From assembly GCF_030145185.1 (NCBI RefSeq), contig NZ_JAQYWB010000051.1:1-40972 (forward strand): a DNA stretch of 40,972 nt, given 5' to 3'. The stretch is from Desulfoluna sp. (lineage in GTDB: Bacteria; Desulfobacterota; Desulfobacteria; Desulfobacterales; Desulfolunaceae). Under the pieces are notes generated by a model, which saw only the letters and a program-made list of their open reading frames with translations, was not told the origin of the DNA and did not search any database. The translations under genes were made by a program, and so were the position numbers. Each line of letters begins with the position of its first letter. Positions within the stretch are counted from its first letter, which is position 1. This document shows positions 24,994 to 33,727 of the stretch, piece after piece.

Positions 24994-26460
24994 ATGAACT
25001 ACTTCAACACCCTCCCCTTACGTCTTCAACTGGAACAGCTTGGCAAATGCAGCTTCATGGACTCTTCAGAGTTCAACGGTGTAGAGAAACTCAAAGGCAA
25101 AAAACTTGTCATCGTCGGATGCGGCGCCCAGGGCCTCAACCAGGGTCTCAACCTGCGTGACAGCGGCCTCGACGTCTCCTACACCCTGCGTCAGGCAGCC
25201 ATCAACGAGAAACGTCAGTCCTGGCTCAATGCCACGGAGAACGGCTTTTCCGTCGGCACCTACGAAGAGATGCTCCCCACCGCCGATCTTGTCCTCAACC
25301 TTACCCCGGACAAGCAGCACACCAACGTCGTGGAAAAGGTGATGCCCCTGATGAAAAAAGGTGCCTGCCTCTCCTACTCCCACGGCTTCAACATCGTCGA
25401 GGAAGGGATGCAGGTCCGCGAGGACCTCACCGTCGTCATGGTGGCCCCAAAATCTCCTGGAACTGAAGTCCGTGAAGAGTACAAACGCGGTTTCGGCGTC
25501 CCCACCCTGATTGCCGTCCACAAAGAGAACGATCCCAACGGAGATGGCCTGGAGATCGCCAAGGCCTACGCCGCCGGAACCGGTGGAGACCGCGCCGGCG
25601 TGCTTCTCTCCTCCTTCATCGCCGAGGTAAAGTCCGATCTCATGGGTGAGCAGACCATCCTTTGCGGCATGCTCCAGACCGGCTCCATCCTCTGCTTTGA
25701 TAAGATGATCGAAAAAGGGATCGACACCGGCTACGCCAGCAAACTCATCCAGTACGGCTGGGAGACCATCACCGAAGCCCTCAAGCACGGCGGCATCACC
25801 AACATGATGGATCGCCTGGACAACCCGGCCAAAATAAAAGCCTTCGATCTCTCTGAAGAGATGAAAACCATCATGCGTCCCCTCTTCAACAAACACATGG
25901 ACGACATCATGGGCGGCGCCTTCTCCGAAGGGATGATGGCCGACTGGGCCGAAGGTGATGCCAAGCTCCTCGGATGGCGGGAAGAGACCGGCCAGACTGC
26001 CTTTGAAAAATCCACGGCGGGCGAGATGGAGATCACCGAGCAGGCCTTCTTTGACAACGGCATCCTCATGGTGGCCATGGTTAAGGCCGGGGTTGAACTC
26101 GCCTTTGAGACCATGGTGGCCGCTGGCATCAAACCCGAATCCGCCTACTATGAGTCTCTCCACGAGACCCCCCTCATCGCCAACCTCATCAGCCGCAAGA
26201 AGCTCTACGAGATGAATAAAGTGATCTCCGACACCGCAGAATACGGCTGCTACCTCTTCGCCAACGCCTGCGTGCCCCTCCTGGCCGATTTCATGAAAGG
26301 TGTGAACACCGACATCATCGGCAAAGGGCTGGCGTCCGAAGACAACGGCGTGGACAACATGGCTCTCATCGAGGTGAACGAAGCCCTGCGTAACCACCCC
26401 GTCGAAGTGGTCGGCAAAGAACTGAGAGGCTACATGACCGCCATGAAGGCCATCCTCTAA
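24994..26460 (+). CDS. ilvC: Ketol-acid reductoisomerase IlvC, class II (long form)
   Basis: IlvC isomerises and reduces acetolactate and acetohydroxybutyrate with NADPH. At 488 residues it is the long, class II type: it starts [19 protein letters not shown] like the enterobacterial enzyme and has a duplicated C-terminal knot domain. The nucleotide loop [15 protein letters not shown] is near 33-47, and [28 protein letters not shown] and [15 protein letters not shown] are as expected. I start at 24994, matching the family N terminus, with GGAG nine bases upstream; ATG 24979 is less likely. Class I (about 330 residues) is the commoner bacterial form, so the class II type here may reflect transfer. 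A strong terminator follows. Confidence 0.95.
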   Translation: MNYFNTLPLRLQLEQLGKCSFMDSSEFNGVEKLKGKKLVIVGCGAQGLNQGLNLRDSGLDVSYTLRQAAINEKRQSWLNATENGFSVGTYEEMLPTADLVLNLTPDKQHTNVVEKVMPLMKKGACLSYSHGFNIVEEGMQVREDLTVVMVAPKSPGTEVREEYKRGFGVPTLIAVHKENDPNGDGLEIAKAYAAGTGGDRAGVLLSSFIAEVKSDLMGEQTILCGMLQTGSILCFDKMIEKGIDTGYASKLIQYGWETITEALKHGGITNMMDRLDNPAKIKAFDLSEEMKTIMRPLFNKHMDDIMGGAFSEGMMADWAEGDAKLLGWREETGQTAFEKSTAGEMEITEQAFFDNGILMVAMVKAGVELAFETMVAAGIKPESAYYESLHETPLIANLISRKKLYEMNKVISDTAEYGCYLFANACVPLLADFMKGVNTDIIGKGLASEDNGVDNMALIEVNEALRNHPVEVVGKELRGYMTAMKAIL

Positions 26461-26492
26461 AAAATGCCCTCTCCGGCGCCTCTGCCGGGGAC

Positions 26493-26513
26493 CCGCGTTT
26501 CAAAAAAACGCGG
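26493..26513 (+). other. First hairpin after ilvC
   Basis: CCGCGTTT (26493-26500) and AAACGCGG (26506-26513) form an eight-pair stem with a 5-base loop. It precedes the true terminator and may protect the 3' end of the transcript. Confidence 0.5.
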
Positions 26514-26536
26514 ATAAAAGGCAGGCAAACGAACAC

Positions 26537-26574
26537 AAAAAAGGTGGAACCGATGACGGTTCCACCTTTTTTTT
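26537..26574 (+). terminator. Intrinsic terminator of the ilv cluster
   Basis: An A-rich arm with GGTGGAACC pairs with GGTTCCACC around a 6-base loop GATGAC, followed by eight Ts. The flanking A and T runs extend the stem, so it could act on either strand. It marks the end of the ilvD-to-ilvC unit. Confidence 0.95.
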
Positions 26575-26834
26575 ACATCTCACATCGTGCTACCTCTCCC
26601 CACGGCCCTCCTCAAAATGAAATTTAATGGCCGTTCTTTGCCAGGGCACAAACCTGTGACATGACGTCAACATTTCATCATCTCGCGCCTCATTTATTTA
26701 CCTAATAAAATTTTAATCTTATTTAAATTAAGTAATATAAATTTTCAAATACGAATAGATATGTCATAGTCATTTCATTTTTCCGTATAACAGGCGCGTC
26801 ATGTTTTATTCACATTTTTGAAAGGATTGAGCCG

Positions 26835-27737
26835 ATGAAATTATTCACCATGGGTGCCCTCATGGCCTGCATTATGAGCTTCAGCCCCAACCTCGTTCTG
26901 GCCACCGAAAGCACGGCCCCGGCCGAGAGCCTCTCTTCTCAAGAGATATTGCATGGCGATGAGTCGAAATACGCCACTCAGTTCAAGGAAATCACTGAGC
27001 AGATTAATCTACTTAAAAGCCAGTACAAAGGAATCAATCAGGCCACCCGACAGCTCAAAGAGGCGGGTGCCTCATACCAACATACCTTGACAGCCGACAC
27101 GCACAAGGTGTCTCAGTACCTCACAGACGATCAATTGGGTACCATGGCGGGCGTATATACCATTGATGCCGGCTATGCCGCCCTCTTCCTGCGGAAAAAA
27201 GAGCTGAAAAATGTCATCTTGGCCCGAAGGGACTTAATGATAAAACTCGGGTTTCAGGCCCCCTTGTCCCCTAAAATGAAAAAGCTTCTTCAGAACCCGG
27301 AATCCATAAAGGATGGTCAGGCATGGACCGATGCCGTAAAGGCTGTGCACAAAAAATTTATGGCAAATGGAATAAACAGCGCTAAACAACTAAAAGTAAT
27401 AACAAATGTAGGCTACGGCATGCTCGTTGAAGGCCTTTACATTGCCACGGAATCCATTGCCATGGCGGATTATTCACCGAAGATGCTGGAGCAGCTGAAT
27501 ATCCAGCATGAACGGATCCATTTCATGATCAAACTGCTCAATACCATGCGACATGACGAAGACCTGAAGCATGCTGTGGGCTTTCGCCATAGCCTTGACT
27601 TTATGGGCAAAATTCACGCCCTGCTGATCGTCACCGAATATACCAGACAGGACGTCGAGGCCCTCCGCGAGGTTATTCGCCCCGAACGTCAAGCCATCCT
27701 GGATGGGGCCATCGGAAACGTCGCCACAAAACAGTAA
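26835..27737 (+). CDS. Secreted helical protein of unknown function
   Basis: I do not recognise this 300-residue protein. It starts with a clear signal peptide (hydrophobic about 4-20, cleavage likely after VLA at 21-23). The mature part looks almost entirely alpha-helical: amphipathic segments at about 44-75, 95-130, 160-215 and 220-290, no cysteines and no repeats. A coiled-coil-like stretch lies at 46-70 (FKEITEQINLLKSQYK). It is therefore probably periplasmic. AAAGGA lies nine bases before the ATG. The 260 bp upstream are clearly AT-richer than the surroundings. The ABC fusion starts 26 bp downstream, so the protein is probably its extracytoplasmic partner or substrate-handling factor. 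Confidence 0.75.
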   Translation: MKLFTMGALMACIMSFSPNLVLATESTAPAESLSSQEILHGDESKYATQFKEITEQINLLKSQYKGINQATRQLKEAGASYQHTLTADTHKVSQYLTDDQLGTMAGVYTIDAGYAALFLRKKELKNVILARRDLMIKLGFQAPLSPKMKKLLQNPESIKDGQAWTDAVKAVHKKFMANGINSAKQLKVITNVGYGMLVEGLYIATESIAMADYSPKMLEQLNIQHERIHFMIKLLNTMRHDEDLKHAVGFRHSLDFMGKIHALLIVTEYTRQDVEALREVIRPERQAILDGAIGNVATKQ

Positions 27738-27763
27738 CGTAGAAGCAAAGCGCAGGTGCCCGG

Positions 27764-30700
27764 ATGATTGTTTCAGAGTTAACCTTAAATGGTATTTTGC
27801 ATCTTTTTGCCCTGTTATCTTCCTGTTATCATGAATCCGGGCCGCTTAAAGCACGCGACATGGTCAAAGCCTATCTGTCCGACTATCTGCGGATTGTTCA
27901 TACCGACACGTATCTTGGTCTATTCGACGGATTCTTAGACTTTTATGATGGAGACTCAGACCTGGATCTCCTCATCGCCCGAACCACTGAAATCTGTGGT
28001 CATCTGAAAGGCAACCTCCCGCGTCCTGAACAATACGCTGTGTTGCTCCGATTTTTTGAGCTTTCCCAAGCCGTTCCCCAGGCCCATCGTCATGAACTTT
28101 CCCGCCTCGCGGATGCCGCCGGCCAGGCCTTTGAAATCAGGCCGGATGTTATCCAGGATATGCTCGCGTTGCTCCATCACACCGAAGCCATGGAAGCCCT
28201 CGGTCCCAACCACCTCTTTATTCACTCTAAAAAGCCATGCGGCACGGCTCCCTGCCACGGGCTGGTTCGCGAGCACTTCGCCGGAGGCGTCACCGTTCTC
28301 CATATCGAAGATATCGACACTCTGTTTCTTGTGCCCCATACCCTTTCAGGGCAAACCCTCAACGGCACCCCCCTGCAACCGGGCGCGATTTATCCCCTTC
28401 CCACGGGATCGATCCTGAAAGATATTCATTCGAACCCCATCTATTACTCGGATATCGCCGCCTTTTTTAAACCACTCAACCCTGCAGGCGACATCCTCTT
28501 TACCGGTCACCATATTGATTTTCGTTTCCCAGGCAGTGACAACGGCCTCCACGATTTTTCTTTTGAGGCGACCGGGGGCCAGATGATTGGGGTGATGGGG
28601 GGCAGCGGGGTGGGCAAATCCACCCTTCTCAGTCTCCTGAACGGCTCCCTGCCCCCCCAGGAGGGTCAGGTCCTGATAAACGGAGCGGATCTTTATGGGA
28701 ACAGGCAAACACTCGAAGGGGTCATTGGGTTTGTGCCACAAGATGATCTGCTCTTTGAAGAGTTGACGGTTTACCAGAACCTCTTTTACAGCAGCCGTCT
28801 CTGTCTGGCCGACCTCAGCAAAGAGGCTTTGGCCAAGCGGGTCATGGGGATTCTGGGTGAGTTGAACCAGGAGGAAATCCGCGACCTGACCGTCGGGTCC
28901 CCCTTGGATAAAACCATCAGTGGCGGCCAGCGTAAACGGCTCAATATCGCCCTTGAACTGATCCGAGAACCATCGATCCTCTTTGTCGATGAGCCCACCT
29001 CCGGGCTCTCATCTGCGGACTCATTAAATGTGATTTCCCTGCTTAAAGAACAAAGCAAGAAGGGGAAATTGATCATCGTGATTATCCATCAGCCCTCCTC
29101 GGATATCTTCAAAATGTTCGATCAGCTGTGGCTGCTGGACAAGGGGGGACGCCCTATTTATACCGGCAATCCCCTCGATGCCATCCTCTATTTTCGTAAG
29201 GCTGCCTGGCAGGCCGGCACCGACGAGTGCCTCTGCCCTCAATGCGGCAATGTCAACCCGGAACAGATCTTTGATATTATCGAGATGAAGGAGTTGGACG
29301 ACCGGGGCTACGCCGCTGACCGGCGTCGATTCTCTCCAGAGGATTGGCATACGCGCCACCAGAAAACACGGACGACGGAGGACAAAAAACCTCCCACGGA
29401 CATGCCCCCCCCGCAACGGGCCCTGAAACGTCCGAGCCTGACCGGTCAGTTTGTCGTTTTTTTTATACGCAACCTCTTGACCCGGTTCACAAATCGGCAG
29501 TACCTGGCCATCAATGCACTTGAGGCCCCTCTGCTGGCCTGGGCCATCGCATCCTTTGCCGGGTATGGGAAGGGTCCGGGATATACCTTTGGGGCCAACC
29601 ACAACATCCCCGTTTACTTTTTTATGAGCGTGATTATCGCGTTATTCATGGGACTGTCTGTCAGTGCAGAGGAAATTATCCGTGATCGAAAGATATTAAG
29701 CCGGGAACGATTTCTCCATTTAAGCTGGTTCAGTTACATCAACGGAAAAGCCGGGTATCTGTTCCTGGTGGGAGCCCTCCAGATGGGCCTTTATGTCCTG
29801 GTGGGCAATACCATGTTGGGGATCCCGGAGTTCACCGCCAAATTATGGACGGTGCTTTTCTCCTGCTTCGTCTGCGCCAGTCTGATCGGGCTCAACATAT
29901 CCGCAGCCTTTAAGACCGTGGTGACCATCTATATCCTCATCCCCCTTCTGCTGGTGCCCCAGATCATCATGGGGGGCATGGTGGTCTCCTTTGATGACCT
30001 GATCCCCCCCCAGACGCCCCACAACCGCGTCCCGGTCGTCGCCAACTTCATGCCCTCGCGCTGGGGGTTTGAAGCCGCCGTGACGGAACAGTTCTGGAGC
30101 AACCGTTTCCAGGCGCCCTACACCGACCTGGACAGGCAAATCAGCCATGCCGATTTTTGGGTAAACTATTATGTACCCGAGCTTTTCTCCCAGATCGATT
30201 TCCCTTTCATCGATACCCCGGACGCCTCTCATGCCCAAAAGACAAAGGCTGCATTAACATTATTAAAAACTGAATTTACAGACCTTGCTAAAAAACAGGG
30301 CATCGACCTCAAGCTGCCCTCCGATGCCTTTACCCCTCAGGGCTATTCACGCCACGTTGCCCGCCAGTTAAAAACGTCGTTGTCCAAGGTGCTCACCTCT
30401 TATCGCCAGAGGCGAGGCGAGGCCAACGACAAACGTCGAGACCTTGAATCCGCTCGAATCCAAGTCATGGGGATCGCAGTTTACCGGACCCTCGAAAAAA
30501 ACAACCAAAACAAAAGCCTTGTGAACCTGGTCAAAAACCGCCGCAACCTCGACGATTACCGGCTCAGCCCGACCCGAATCGTCCGCGTCTCCGACCCTGT
30601 CTTCACCCAGGATGTCACCCCCTGGGGCGGAGCGCCTTTTTATGCAGGACAAAAGCGAATCGGGCGCGTCGTTGTGCCCACCTACTTTTTTAATCTTGGG

Positions 30701-30826
30701 GTTTTATGGCTCTTCTCGGGTCTGTTCTATGCGGCTCTGTACGGAAACCTGCTGGCGCGTCTGCTCTCTCTCGGGGCGTCTGTGCATCGACCCGGTTTTT
30801 TCCAGAAAAATAAAAAATCGAAATAA
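27764..30826 (+). CDS. ABCG-like ATP-binding/permease fusion with N-terminal extra domain
   Basis: This 1020-residue inner-membrane protein has four parts. Residues 1-160 are helical and vaguely TerB-like. Residues 160-250 are beta-rich and contain LNGTPLQPG and LPTGSILKD. The ATPase has Walker A GGSGVGKST (Lys285), signature SGGQRKR from Ser386 and Walker B with Asp409-Glu410, then IIHQPSSD. The permease has predicted helices near 580-602, 615-635, 664-682, 694-715, 719-743 and 969-1000. A 225-residue loop between helices 5 and 6 should face the periplasm, as in the ABCG fold but much larger. A CLCPQCG motif near 488 may bind metal. It is coupled to the upstream secreted protein. Substrate unknown. 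Confidence 0.85.
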   Translation: MIVSELTLNGILHLFALLSSCYHESGPLKARDMVKAYLSDYLRIVHTDTYLGLFDGFLDFYDGDSDLDLLIARTTEICGHLKGNLPRPEQYAVLLRFFELSQAVPQAHRHELSRLADAAGQAFEIRPDVIQDMLALLHHTEAMEALGPNHLFIHSKKPCGTAPCHGLVREHFAGGVTVLHIEDIDTLFLVPHTLSGQTLNGTPLQPGAIYPLPTGSILKDIHSNPIYYSDIAAFFKPLNPAGDILFTGHHIDFRFPGSDNGLHDFSFEATGGQMIGVMGGSGVGKSTLLSLLNGSLPPQEGQVLINGADLYGNRQTLEGVIGFVPQDDLLFEELTVYQNLFYSSRLCLADLSKEALAKRVMGILGELNQEEIRDLTVGSPLDKTISGGQRKRLNIALELIREPSILFVDEPTSGLSSADSLNVISLLKEQSKKGKLIIVIIHQPSSDIFKMFDQLWLLDKGGRPIYTGNPLDAILYFRKAAWQAGTDECLCPQCGNVNPEQIFDIIEMKELDDRGYAADRRRFSPEDWHTRHQKTRTTEDKKPPTDMPPPQRALKRPSLTGQFVVFFIRNLLTRFTNRQYLAINALEAPLLAWAIASFAGYGKGPGYTFGANHNIPVYFFMSVIIALFMGLSVSAEEIIRDRKILSRERFLHLSWFSYINGKAGYLFLVGALQMGLYVLVGNTMLGIPEFTAKLWTVLFSCFVCASLIGLNISAAFKTVVTIYILIPLLLVPQIIMGGMVVSFDDLIPPQTPHNRVPVVANFMPSRWGFEAAVTEQFWSNRFQAPYTDLDRQISHADFWVNYYVPELFSQIDFPFIDTPDASHAQKTKAALTLLKTEFTDLAKKQGIDLKLPSDAFTPQGYSRHVARQLKTSLSKVLTSYRQRRGEANDKRRDLESARIQVMGIAVYRTLEKNNQNKSLVNLVKNRRNLDDYRLSPTRIVRVSDPVFTQDVTPWGGAPFYAGQKRIGRVVVPTYFFNLGVLWLFSGLFYAALYGNLLARLLSLGASVHRPGFFQKNKKSK

Positions 30827-30857
30827 TAAAAAAGGGGGCCCCTCAAACAGGTCCCCC
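30822..30857 (-). terminator. Minus-strand terminator for the chalcone-isomerase-like gene
   Basis: On the minus strand a CCCCC arm (30857-30853) pairs with GGGGG (30838-30834), with inner CC/GG pairs and one bulged base, followed by TTTTTTATTATT. It overlaps the end of the convergent ABC gene. Confidence 0.6.
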
Positions 30858-30907
30858 CTCTCCCTCATCATACCCTTTGTGTGACAGGCTCACACAAAAC
30901 AAATCAA

Positions 30908-30955
30908 ACCCACCCAACAACACGCTTTCGCAACGCACGGGCGGGTCTATTTTTT
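30908..30955 (+). terminator. Plus-strand terminator after the ABC fusion gene
   Basis: ACCCACCC (30908-30915) pairs with GGGCGGGT (30939-30946) with one mismatch, followed by CTATTTTTT. The loop is 23 bases, which is long. The T run reaches the stop codon of the convergent gene. Confidence 0.5.
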
Positions 30956-31538
30956 AGCCCTTAGGCTGTCCCAGCATCCCGGCTTTCATGGTTTCCAGGG
31001 TGGGCTTGGCACCGAGCCAGATACCGAAAAGGGCCTGTTTGAACGCAAGGCCTTCGATGGTGGCCTTTTTCTCGCCCTGCTTGTAGATACAGGTACCGGC
31101 TCCAGGGACATAGACCATGTCGTAGATATCATCCACGTTGATCTTCTCTTTGAAGACGTCCATCATGGCATCGATCTCTTTCTCGATGGGCGCGGTGTTG
31201 CCGTTGGTGGAGAGCTCGAAACCCTCCCGGGTGGACTTGGTCATCTTGTCGGAAGAGATCAGTTTGCTGGTAATGTAAAGACGAATGGCCATGGGGGCAT
31301 CGCCGCTGACCACCGCATCACCGTCCTCCGTCTTTTCTTGAAGAAACAGGGCCGCCACGTAAGGTTTCACCTTGATAAAACCAATTTTTTTAATCCGAAT
31401 GCCGGACCCGTTGAAAACAAGCTCCACGTTCTCCAGTTTAAGCTGCTCCGGAAATTTGACATCCTTGGCATCCACGGCAAAGGCCGTCCCGGTGGCAAGA
31501 CAAAGGGCCAAAAGCACCATCACGATTCGTTTGAACAT
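30954..31538 (-). CDS. Secreted chalcone isomerase-like protein
   Basis: The 194-residue product belongs to the chalcone-isomerase-like family, which in bacteria is common but without known substrate. A signal peptide (MFKRIVMVLLALCLATGTAFA) is followed by the family pattern NGSGIRIKKIGFIKVKPYVAALFL at about 43-66. RLYITSKLISSDKM, TREGFE, VPGAGTCIYKQGEK and the closing FKQALFGIWLG are also typical. The ATG at 31538 has AGGAGG five bases upstream; an in-frame ATG 20 codons earlier lacks support. It lies 66 bp after the DUF2147 gene on the same strand, so the two exported proteins are probably co-expressed. Confidence 0.85.
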   Translation of the reverse strand: MFKRIVMVLLALCLATGTAFAVDAKDVKFPEQLKLENVELVFNGSGIRIKKIGFIKVKPYVAALFLQEKTEDGDAVVSGDAPMAIRLYITSKLISSDKMTKSTREGFELSTNGNTAPIEKEIDAMMDVFKEKINVDDIYDMVYVPGAGTCIYKQGEKKATIEGLAFKQALFGIWLGAKPTLETMKAGMLGQPKG

Positions 31539-31604
31539 ATTTCCTCCTGTGAGATTATGGGTCGGTATGGAGCCAGCCTGAAAAACAGGCCGCCTCAACT
31601 CCCG

Positions 31605-32063
31605 TTATTGCCCTTTTCGCGTCCAGTACTCGTTGCGTCCCAAAAGGGCGACGCCGATAAATCCCCGAACCTTCAACTGCCGCCCGCTTTTTTTCAACTT
31701 CATCAGGCATTTATAGGTTTTACCGTTGTCGGGATCGTAGATGTGGCCGTTCTCCCAATCGTTTCCCCCCACATGAAAAAAACCCTGGGCGATTTTCAGG
31801 CCAATGACAGGCTGCCGGGCTTTTTCTGGATCGGGATTCTTCTTATCAAGGACCGGAGTGCCATCATCTTCCGTAGCCACGGACTCTGCAAGCCAGACAA
31901 TCTTCCCGGTGTAGGTCTCGCCCTCTTTAAAAATTTCCACGAGGGCTTCATGATCCTTGGTATACCAATGCCCCACGATCGCATCCGCCGATGTTTCGCA
32001 GAAACCTGCCTGGGGCACACAAAAAGCGAAAAACAAAAAAAGAACATGAATGCTGCGTTTCAT
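31605..32063 (-). CDS. Secreted DUF2147 family protein
   Basis: This 152-residue exported protein has a signal peptide (hydrophobic about 5-15, cleavage near FCE at 21-23). A single small beta-rich domain follows with the DUF2147 signatures: GHWYTKDHEALVEIFKEG at 31-48, YTGKIVWL, NPDPEKARQPVIGLKI at about 76-91, and WENGHIYDPDNGKTYKCLMKL. It ends VRGFIGVALLGRNEYWTR. The function of the family is unknown. AAGGAG is seven to eight bases before the ATG 32063; the longer frame to 32117 has no support. It precedes the chalcone-isomerase-like gene. Confidence 0.85.
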   Translation of the reverse strand: MKRSIHVLFLFFAFCVPQAGFCETSADAIVGHWYTKDHEALVEIFKEGETYTGKIVWLAESVATEDDGTPVLDKKNPDPEKARQPVIGLKIAQGFFHVGGNDWENGHIYDPDNGKTYKCLMKLKKSGRQLKVRGFIGVALLGRNEYWTRKGQ

Positions 32064-32232
32064 ACAAAGGCTCCTTTCCATCGTCTCACAGTGGTTAACA
32101 ATCAAACGACAAACCAAACAAAAAGACAGCCGCCATGCATTCTAACTATGTTTCATCTTATTAAACAAAGATAGGCATCAAAAGCAAGGACATTTACCAT
32201 GACGTGGCTTTGATAAAAGAGTATTTACCAAC

Positions 32233-32260
32233 AAAAAAAGCCGCGTATAAACGCGGCTTT
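32233..32260 (-). terminator. Intrinsic terminator of pyrD
   Basis: On the minus strand AAAGCCGCGT and ACGCGGCTTT form a perfect ten-pair stem with a 4-base loop TTAT, followed by further Ts (CTTTTTTTG). It lies about 35 bp beyond the pyrD stop. Confidence 0.9.
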
Positions 32261-32294
32261 CTGTTAATCTACGGGCTCTTTCGGCAACCGATAT

Positions 32295-33215
32295 TTACAC
32301 CTCAACGCTCCCGATCAGATCGTTGACATCGGTCATTCCCTTCTCCTTCAGAAAGGCCTCAATACCATCCACCACCTTTTCGGCGGCATCAGGGTACACA
32401 AAATTGGCCGTCCCCACCTGAACGGCAGAGGCCCCTGCCATCATAAACTCCACGGCGTCTTCAGGGGTCATGATCCCTCCCATACCGATGACGGGAATGT
32501 TGACCGCTTTCGCCACCTGGTACACCATGCGAATGGCCACCGGCTTCACAGCAGGCCCGGAGAGCCCACCCACCACGTTGGCCAGCAAGGGTTTCCGGGT
32601 ATGAATATCGATGCCCATGCCGGTCAGGGTGTTGATCAGAGAGACTGAATCGGCCCCCTCCCCTTCCACGCTCCGGGCGATCTCCACAATATCGGTGACG
32701 TTGGGACTGAGCTTGACCATCACGGGCAAAGACGTTTTTGCCTTAACGGCCCTCACCACCGTAGCGGCCGCCACGGGATCCACACCGAAAGCAAGCCCTC
32801 CGGCGCTGACATTGGGGCAGGAGATGTTAATCTCAATACCGTGGATCCCCTCCACCCCTTCGGCCGTCTCGGCAATGGCGGCATATTCCTCGACGGTCTT
32901 GCCGTAAATATTGATGAAGACTTTGGTATCAAAGGGCTTCATCGCCGGCAGCTTCTCCTTGATGAACCGCTGAATCCCCACGTTCTCAAGGCCAATGGCA
33001 TTCAGCATGCCACAGGAGGTTTCCACGATGCGTGGAGGAGGATTGCCTTTGGAGGGGAAAAGGGACAGGCCCTTCATAACGACGCCCCCCAAGCGGTTGA
33101 GGTTGAGGACCTCGTCAAACTCCATCCCGTACCCAAAGGTGCCCGATGCGGTCATCACCGGGTTGGCGAGGCAGACGCCTCCGATATCCACTGATGTTTT
33201 GATGGTCTCGCTCAT
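32295..33215 (-). CDS. pyrD: Dihydroorotate dehydrogenase, catalytic subunit (class 1B)
   Basis: PyrD oxidises dihydroorotate to orotate in pyrimidine synthesis using FMN. The 306-residue cytosolic product has NPVMTASGTFGYG at 18-30, KGLSLFPSKGNPPPR near 48-62, and the catalytic cysteine Cys133 in NISCPNVSAGG, which marks class 1 enzymes. VKLSPNVTDI and IGMGGIMTPEDAVEFMMAGASAVQVGTA complete the FMN barrel. The sequence is of the 1B type, which works with the NAD-linked PyrK subunit. No pyrK is adjacent, so it should be elsewhere. The start ATG has only AAAGAGA upstream as ribosome site. Confidence 0.93.
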   Translation of the reverse strand: MSETIKTSVDIGGVCLANPVMTASGTFGYGMEFDEVLNLNRLGGVVMKGLSLFPSKGNPPPRIVETSCGMLNAIGLENVGIQRFIKEKLPAMKPFDTKVFINIYGKTVEEYAAIAETAEGVEGIHGIEINISCPNVSAGGLAFGVDPVAAATVVRAVKAKTSLPVMVKLSPNVTDIVEIARSVEGEGADSVSLINTLTGMGIDIHTRKPLLANVVGGLSGPAVKPVAIRMVYQVAKAVNIPVIGMGGIMTPEDAVEFMMAGASAVQVGTANFVYPDAAEKVVDGIEAFLKEKGMTDVNDLIGSVEV

Positions 33216-33411
33216 GATCTCTTTCGTCTGTATTGATGGTGACTTATATAACGGCCCTGAAACACCGGGACGACCTCTTTCTCTCGGCGGAATCCATGGA
33301 TGATTATCCGAAAGGCACTATAGCACAGGCAAGCGCCCGGCGACACCCCGGGTTCGCGAATGCTCCAATCCCTTGCTTGTCACGCCATAGCCCACGGAAA
33401 CGGGTCAAAAG

Positions 33412-33524
33412 TTTAACAAACAGGTCTTAAATGCATATTCCCAATTTACGTCGGACAGAGGCTTTTTTGGCGCTGAATAGTTACGAATTTAATAGAGAGC
33501 AATTCTTAAGATCTGTTTGTTAAG
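33412..33524. repeat. Possible MITE-like segment with terminal inverted repeats
   Basis: TTAACAAACAGGTCTTAA at 33413-33430 and TTAAGATCTGTTTGTTAA at 33506-33523 are inverted copies with one mismatch, enclosing 75 bp of noncoding AT-rich DNA. Both outer ends carry TTAA. This could be a miniature element or a long RNA stem. I see no transposase or clear target duplication. Confidence 0.45.
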
Positions 33525-33595
33525 CCCGTCTTTATAAAATCAGGCAAAAGTTTAGCCCCCGGCAGGGCCGCTGGAGGCATAAGCTGAATAGTTAC
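33472..33595 (+). repeat. 13-bp direct repeat GCTGAATAGTTAC
   Basis: GCTGAATAGTTAC occurs at 33472-33484 and 33583-33595. Each copy is preceded by a GAGGC block and, further upstream, by AAAAGTTTA (33407 and 33546), so a composite module appears to be duplicated with different spacing. Confidence 0.6.
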
Positions 33596-33703
33596 TTAAA
33601 CGAAGGCATAGAGCCCTTGTTGCAATGGGCTCATTACCTGCCGTTTCGGTTAATCGCCGCTTGAAATATAAAAGCCCGACATATCGTATGGCAGCCATGG
33701 AGC

Positions 33704-33727
33704 GCCGCACTCCGGTGCGGCTTTTTT
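33704..33727 (+). terminator. Orphan intrinsic terminator
   Basis: GCCGCAC and GTGCGGC form a perfect seven-pair stem with loop TCCG, followed by six Ts. No plus-strand gene lies upstream for more than 3 kb, so it may end a small RNA. An outer arm pair GCCATGGAG/CTCCATGGC (33695-33703, 33750-33758) could replace it. Confidence 0.6.

Noticed and set aside
25066-26397. Long minus-strand open frame opposite ilvC
   Set aside because: It mirrors a GC-rich coding gene with clear function; such antisense frames are a by-product of codon bias. The same applies to the long frames opposite ilvD, ilvB and the hybrid kinase.
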